Made by a program: the position numbers and the translations under genes. A DNA stretch of 64,000 nt from contig JADBYT010000013.1 in NCBI GenBank assembly GCA_020402865.1, positions 1 to 64,000 of the forward strand, written 5' to 3'. The notes beneath the pieces are model-generated. The model ran no database searches. It saw only the letters and a program-made list of their open reading frames with translations, and was not told the origin of the DNA. Positions 61,409-64,000 of this stretch are shown piece after piece. The stretch comes from Bacteroidota bacterium. GTDB lineage: Bacteria > Bacteroidota > Bacteroidia > Palsa-965. The number at the start of each line of letters is the position of its first letter. Position 1 is the stretch's first letter.

Positions 61409-63225
61409 TGGCTTATTTTTTTGACAAATGCAATCATTTCTTCGGCAGTGCGGTGTTGGGTAAGCATTTGCCTGATTACGGTGCCTTCCTGTGTAATGAT
61501 TTCGCGGAGTTGATTGCTGCCGTGTGCCAGCAGTGCGGTTTCCATGCGGCTGAGCAGGGTTTCAATTTGCACATTGGCTATTTCCGACGGAAATACAGGC
61601 TGATCGCCTTTGAGGTGATTAAGCAGCGACACAAAAAATGCTGGGCCTTTATTGCGGTGCCACGCCACGGTAACCGGCCTTACATTGCGCACCAGATAGC
61701 CTATTTCGCGGCGTATATGCGCGAAATGCTGATAAAGCCGTTCGCCTTTTTCATTGGCTCTGAATGCCTCGCGTAATTCGTTCAGCCGGTCCATCTGCTG
61801 CGCATCAGGCGCGGCCGGCGATTCGAAAACCGGTGCCGGTACACTACGCAAAACAGCACCACCCGAACCGCCGCCCGAAGCGTTTGGGGCAGGAGTAAGG
61901 CCGCTGCCATCAGTGGCTCCGCTGCTGCCGTGGCTGGTGCCGCCATCGGTAGGTATGCAAATTCCCAACTGATCGAGTATGGGCACAATGTGACAGGCAG
62001 CCACAATATCAGCAGCCGATGCGGGAGAAATTAACTGGCCGTTTGACCCTGCCCAGGTAATTGTTCCTCTTACATCACTGCCCCAGCTTATCATGCCCAC
62101 CGCCCGGCCCTGCGCATCCACCACAATTGAACCCGAATCTCCGTGCTCGCTGAAACGTGCGGTATTCTTACAATTCAATCCGTTGGGCGTAGAAGTGGTA
62201 TCGAAATCAATCACAATTACATTAAAACCAAATTGAGGGAAAGAAGAAAAACTGTTTCCAAACACATTCATCAGCCTTACCGGGTCAAAAAGTATTGTAG
62301 CATTCACGGCTCGTATTATGCCTTTGGTTTTACCCGTTGTGCGGCCTACTTTGTAAACCGTCTGATTGGCCGGCGATGCAAATACACTTGGATCGTTGCT
62401 GATGTCTCTTACATCTTTTATCATGTCTGACGGCGTAGCCGAACCGGGATGTGTAAGCTGAAGCCCTTCAATTACACCCGGCGATACACGTATATCGTCT
62501 GAAGTACATGTGGTTCCGAGACATTTACAATCAATATCCACACGGGCGGTTGCACAGTCTATAAATGTGTTGATAGCGGGAGGATTTGTTCCCGAAAGAG
62601 GCGTATGCGACACATTTTCAAAAATGCCCCGGGGCTGAATACGCCCAAGCGTTTTGCTCTTCGAAGTAATTGCATTTAGTGCAGGATTACCCGGAGCCTG
62701 GGGCATATCCGGCGCAAACGGATGATAGGCATTATCGCTATCTGTACTTCCCGGCGACCAGAGTACATGTTTGTTGGAAAGCACATATACATTTTCGCGG
62801 CTGCTGTCTTGCCTTCGTTTTACAATACAGCCAAGTGTGCCGAACGAAAAAAGTGAACCCCCAATTACTTTAGTCGCAAGCTGTATGCCGCCTCGTATGC
62901 CTCCCGGTGTTGATACATAATCATTCACATCGTCACAAATCAGCGGAACGGTTAATGCACACTGATGTATATCCAACAGATAACCTTCGAAATATTTCGG
63001 AATAAATTCGTCTGTTTTGAGTTCTTCCTTTGCTTTTTTCTGTGTTACATATACCAGAATAGCAATATCATTTTTATACTCGCCTTTTGTATGTTTCTGT
63101 CCAAATCCTACACCCAGCACACCCTGATATGTATTTTTCAAATATGTACAGGCCCGCTGATAGGCAGCTAGAAAAGCAGGTTGATCGGCAAGTATTTCTG
63201 CATTGGTTTTAATTGTATCGGCCAT
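61405..63225 (-). CDS. Trypsin-like serine protease with extra C-terminal domain (606 aa)
   Basis: The catalytic triad is visible: His153 (LSNKHVL), Asp223 (INTFIDCATARV) and Ser364 (EHGDSGS). GRTTGKTKG (about 294-302) is a motif of NAL1-like trypsin relatives. N-terminal to it is a small alpha/beta domain (GVLGVGFGQKH, AILVYVTQKK). A Ser/Gly-rich linker (about 427-457) leads to a C-terminal domain (about 480-606) with RPVTVAWHRNKGPAF, also found in the next protease. There is no signal peptide, so the target is intracellular or it is exported by other means. Its stop overlaps the start of the 1117-residue gene by four bases (61405-61408, ATGA). Confidence 0.88.
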   Translation of the reverse strand: MADTIKTNAEILADQPAFLAAYQRACTYLKNTYQGVLGVGFGQKHTKGEYKNDIAILVYVTQKKAKEELKTDEFIPKYFEGYLLDIHQCALTVPLICDDVNDYVSTPGGIRGGIQLATKVIGGSLFSFGTLGCIVKRRQDSSRENVYVLSNKHVLWSPGSTDSDNAYHPFAPDMPQAPGNPALNAITSKSKTLGRIQPRGIFENVSHTPLSGTNPPAINTFIDCATARVDIDCKCLGTTCTSDDIRVSPGVIEGLQLTHPGSATPSDMIKDVRDISNDPSVFASPANQTVYKVGRTTGKTKGIIRAVNATILFDPVRLMNVFGNSFSSFPQFGFNVIVIDFDTTSTPNGLNCKNTARFSEHGDSGSIVVDAQGRAVGMISWGSDVRGTITWAGSNGQLISPASAADIVAACHIVPILDQLGICIPTDGGTSHGSSGATDGSGLTPAPNASGGGSGGAVLRSVPAPVFESPAAPDAQQMDRLNELREAFRANEKGERLYQHFAHIRREIGYLVRNVRPVTVAWHRNKGPAFFVSLLNHLKGDQPVFPSEIANVQIETLLSRMETALLAHGSNQLREIITQEGTVIRQMLTQHRTAEEMIAFVKKISQ

Positions 63226-63239
63226 GTGCAGGTGTTTTT

Positions 63240-64000
63240 TTAAAGAGTAAGGGCATTAAAAATTTCGTCCACCGTATTTCGCTGGTCAATCGCATTCAGA
63301 ATAGTTGGCCCCAGCTTCTCCAGATCGGTTTTTAGTGCATGGCTTCCCTGTTCAAGCAGTACGGCATACATTTTTTCGGCCAGCGAGGCAAGCGAAATTC
63401 CGTTGATTTGCACGGGAATGGAAGGCTCGCTTTCGTTCAGCGCATTGAGAATGCTGTTTACAAACGCCGGCCCTTTATTGCGTTGCCACACTACGGTTAC
63501 CGGGCGGCAGTGGTTTACTAAATGCAGTACTTCCTGTTTATGCGTGTTCAGCGCAGTATAAAGTGCACTCGTAAACGGATGTGCTTCGGCACGTTCTTTC
63601 CATTCGGCCAGCTTTTCTTCAAAAGGCGAGGGAGCCACTTCCGCTTCGCCCGAACTGCCGGAGGCCGGTTTTATTTTGTAACGTATTTCAAAATTGATGT
63701 TCAGCTCGTTGTGTACTACATCCATCACATCGTCGAAATGATTGGCGTAGCCGTATAGCGTAAACGGCGCACAGTCTGCGGGAAGCGGAGGTATTCCGGG
63801 AGGTGTTGTTGAAACCGGTAAACTATTGCATTCAGGGTTTGCAGTATTGGGCAAAGGAGTATCAGAAGAAAATATCAACCCAACAGCCATATTATCTCTG
63901 TTTACCAGCAATGAACCTGAATCGCCGTGATCCACAAACCTGCTGTAATGTGTGGGTATGTTTATTCCTGATGGCCATTGTGTTCCTAATGGCCATTGAC
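63240..64000 (-). CDS. Second trypsin-like serine protease, partial (5' end outside window)
   Basis: The reading frame is open to the window edge (252 residues seen), with VDHGDSGSLLVNRDN as the catalytic serine block close to the edge. His and Asp must lie outside the window. The C-terminal part (about 130-252) contains HCRPVTVVWQRNKGPAFV, the motif also found in the 606-residue protease, and EIRYKIKPASGSSGEAE as a linker. The two proteins are tandem paralogues, 14 bases apart. A GTG at about 63935 is a false start, since the frame continues upstream without a stop. Confidence 0.85.
   Translation of the reverse strand, partial: QWPLGTQWPSGINIPTHYSRFVDHGDSGSLLVNRDNMAVGLIFSSDTPLPNTANPECNSLPVSTTPPGIPPLPADCAPFTLYGYANHFDDVMDVVHNELNINFEIRYKIKPASGSSGEAEVAPSPFEEKLAEWKERAEAHPFTSALYTALNTHKQEVLHLVNHCRPVTVVWQRNKGPAFVNSILNALNESEPSIPVQINGISLASLAEKMYAVLLEQGSHALKTDLEKLGPTILNAIDQRNTVDEIFNALTL

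Noticed and set aside
22750-64000. The giant-protein blocks as a prophage or contractile injection system
   Set aside because: I saw no portal, terminase, capsid, tail sheath, baseplate J, LysM spike or integrase motif in any of the genes. The polyglycine proteins alone are not enough to call a phage.

Overview
The window looks like chromosome from a member of the Bacteroidota with a fairly balanced GC content. The reasons are a textbook Bacteroidota promoter (TTTG, 19 bases, TAnnTTTG) in front of tRNA-Lys, a FISUMP-type domain, Bacteroidota-style conserved genes (the so-called ABC transporter ATPase family, MCE/MlaD, HdrC/HdrD-like Fe-S pairs), little Shine-Dalgarno signal at starts, and many palindromic intergenic repeats. 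I cannot place it at genus level.

Bases 1-22600 are mostly ordinary chromosome: recR, two small unknown genes, palindromic MITE-like repeats, a DUF6980-like gene, an AT-rich MORN-repeat gene, hrpB, a KAP-family membrane NTPase, tRNA-Lys with its promoter and terminator, aroK, a PyrR-like phosphoribosyltransferase, an MCE/MlaD lipid-transport protein, a membrane Fe-S reductase with a HAD gene and a CCG-domain partner, a carbonic-anhydrase-like protein, a POT peptide transporter, and a PQQ-propeller protein with a SPOR-like tail.

The striking part is two long, tightly packed blocks of very large minus-strand proteins. Block 1 (about 41160 down to 22750) holds two endonuclease/exonuclease/phosphatase (EEP)-fold proteins, three beta-rich proteins (384, 164 and 1056 residues, the last DUF6603-like), proteins of 496, 302 and 1418 residues, a FISUMP-tailed protein, and two polyglycine/collagen-like proteins. 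Block 2 (past 64000 down to 47663, with a terminator at its end) holds two tandem trypsin-like serine proteases, a DUF6603-like protein of 1117 residues, and proteins of 1086, 1780 and 589 residues. The blocks share protein architectures: each has a DUF6603-like protein, and the 496 + 302 residue pair looks like a split version of the 1086-residue protein. Gene overlaps and gaps of a few bases imply co-transcription, and the large proteins have no visible signal peptides. I know no described function for this assembly; it is the best candidate for an undescribed multi-protein system.

Between the blocks (41345-47484) lies unrelated material: acetyl-CoA synthetase, an MHS-family transporter with a small membrane partner, a DUF3037/HipA-like kinase pair and a DUF1016 (PDDEXK) nuclease. 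A 12-base motif, CGTAGAAATACG, occurs once upstream of the EEP gene pair and once upstream of the beta-rich genes in block 1, and may be a shared regulatory site.
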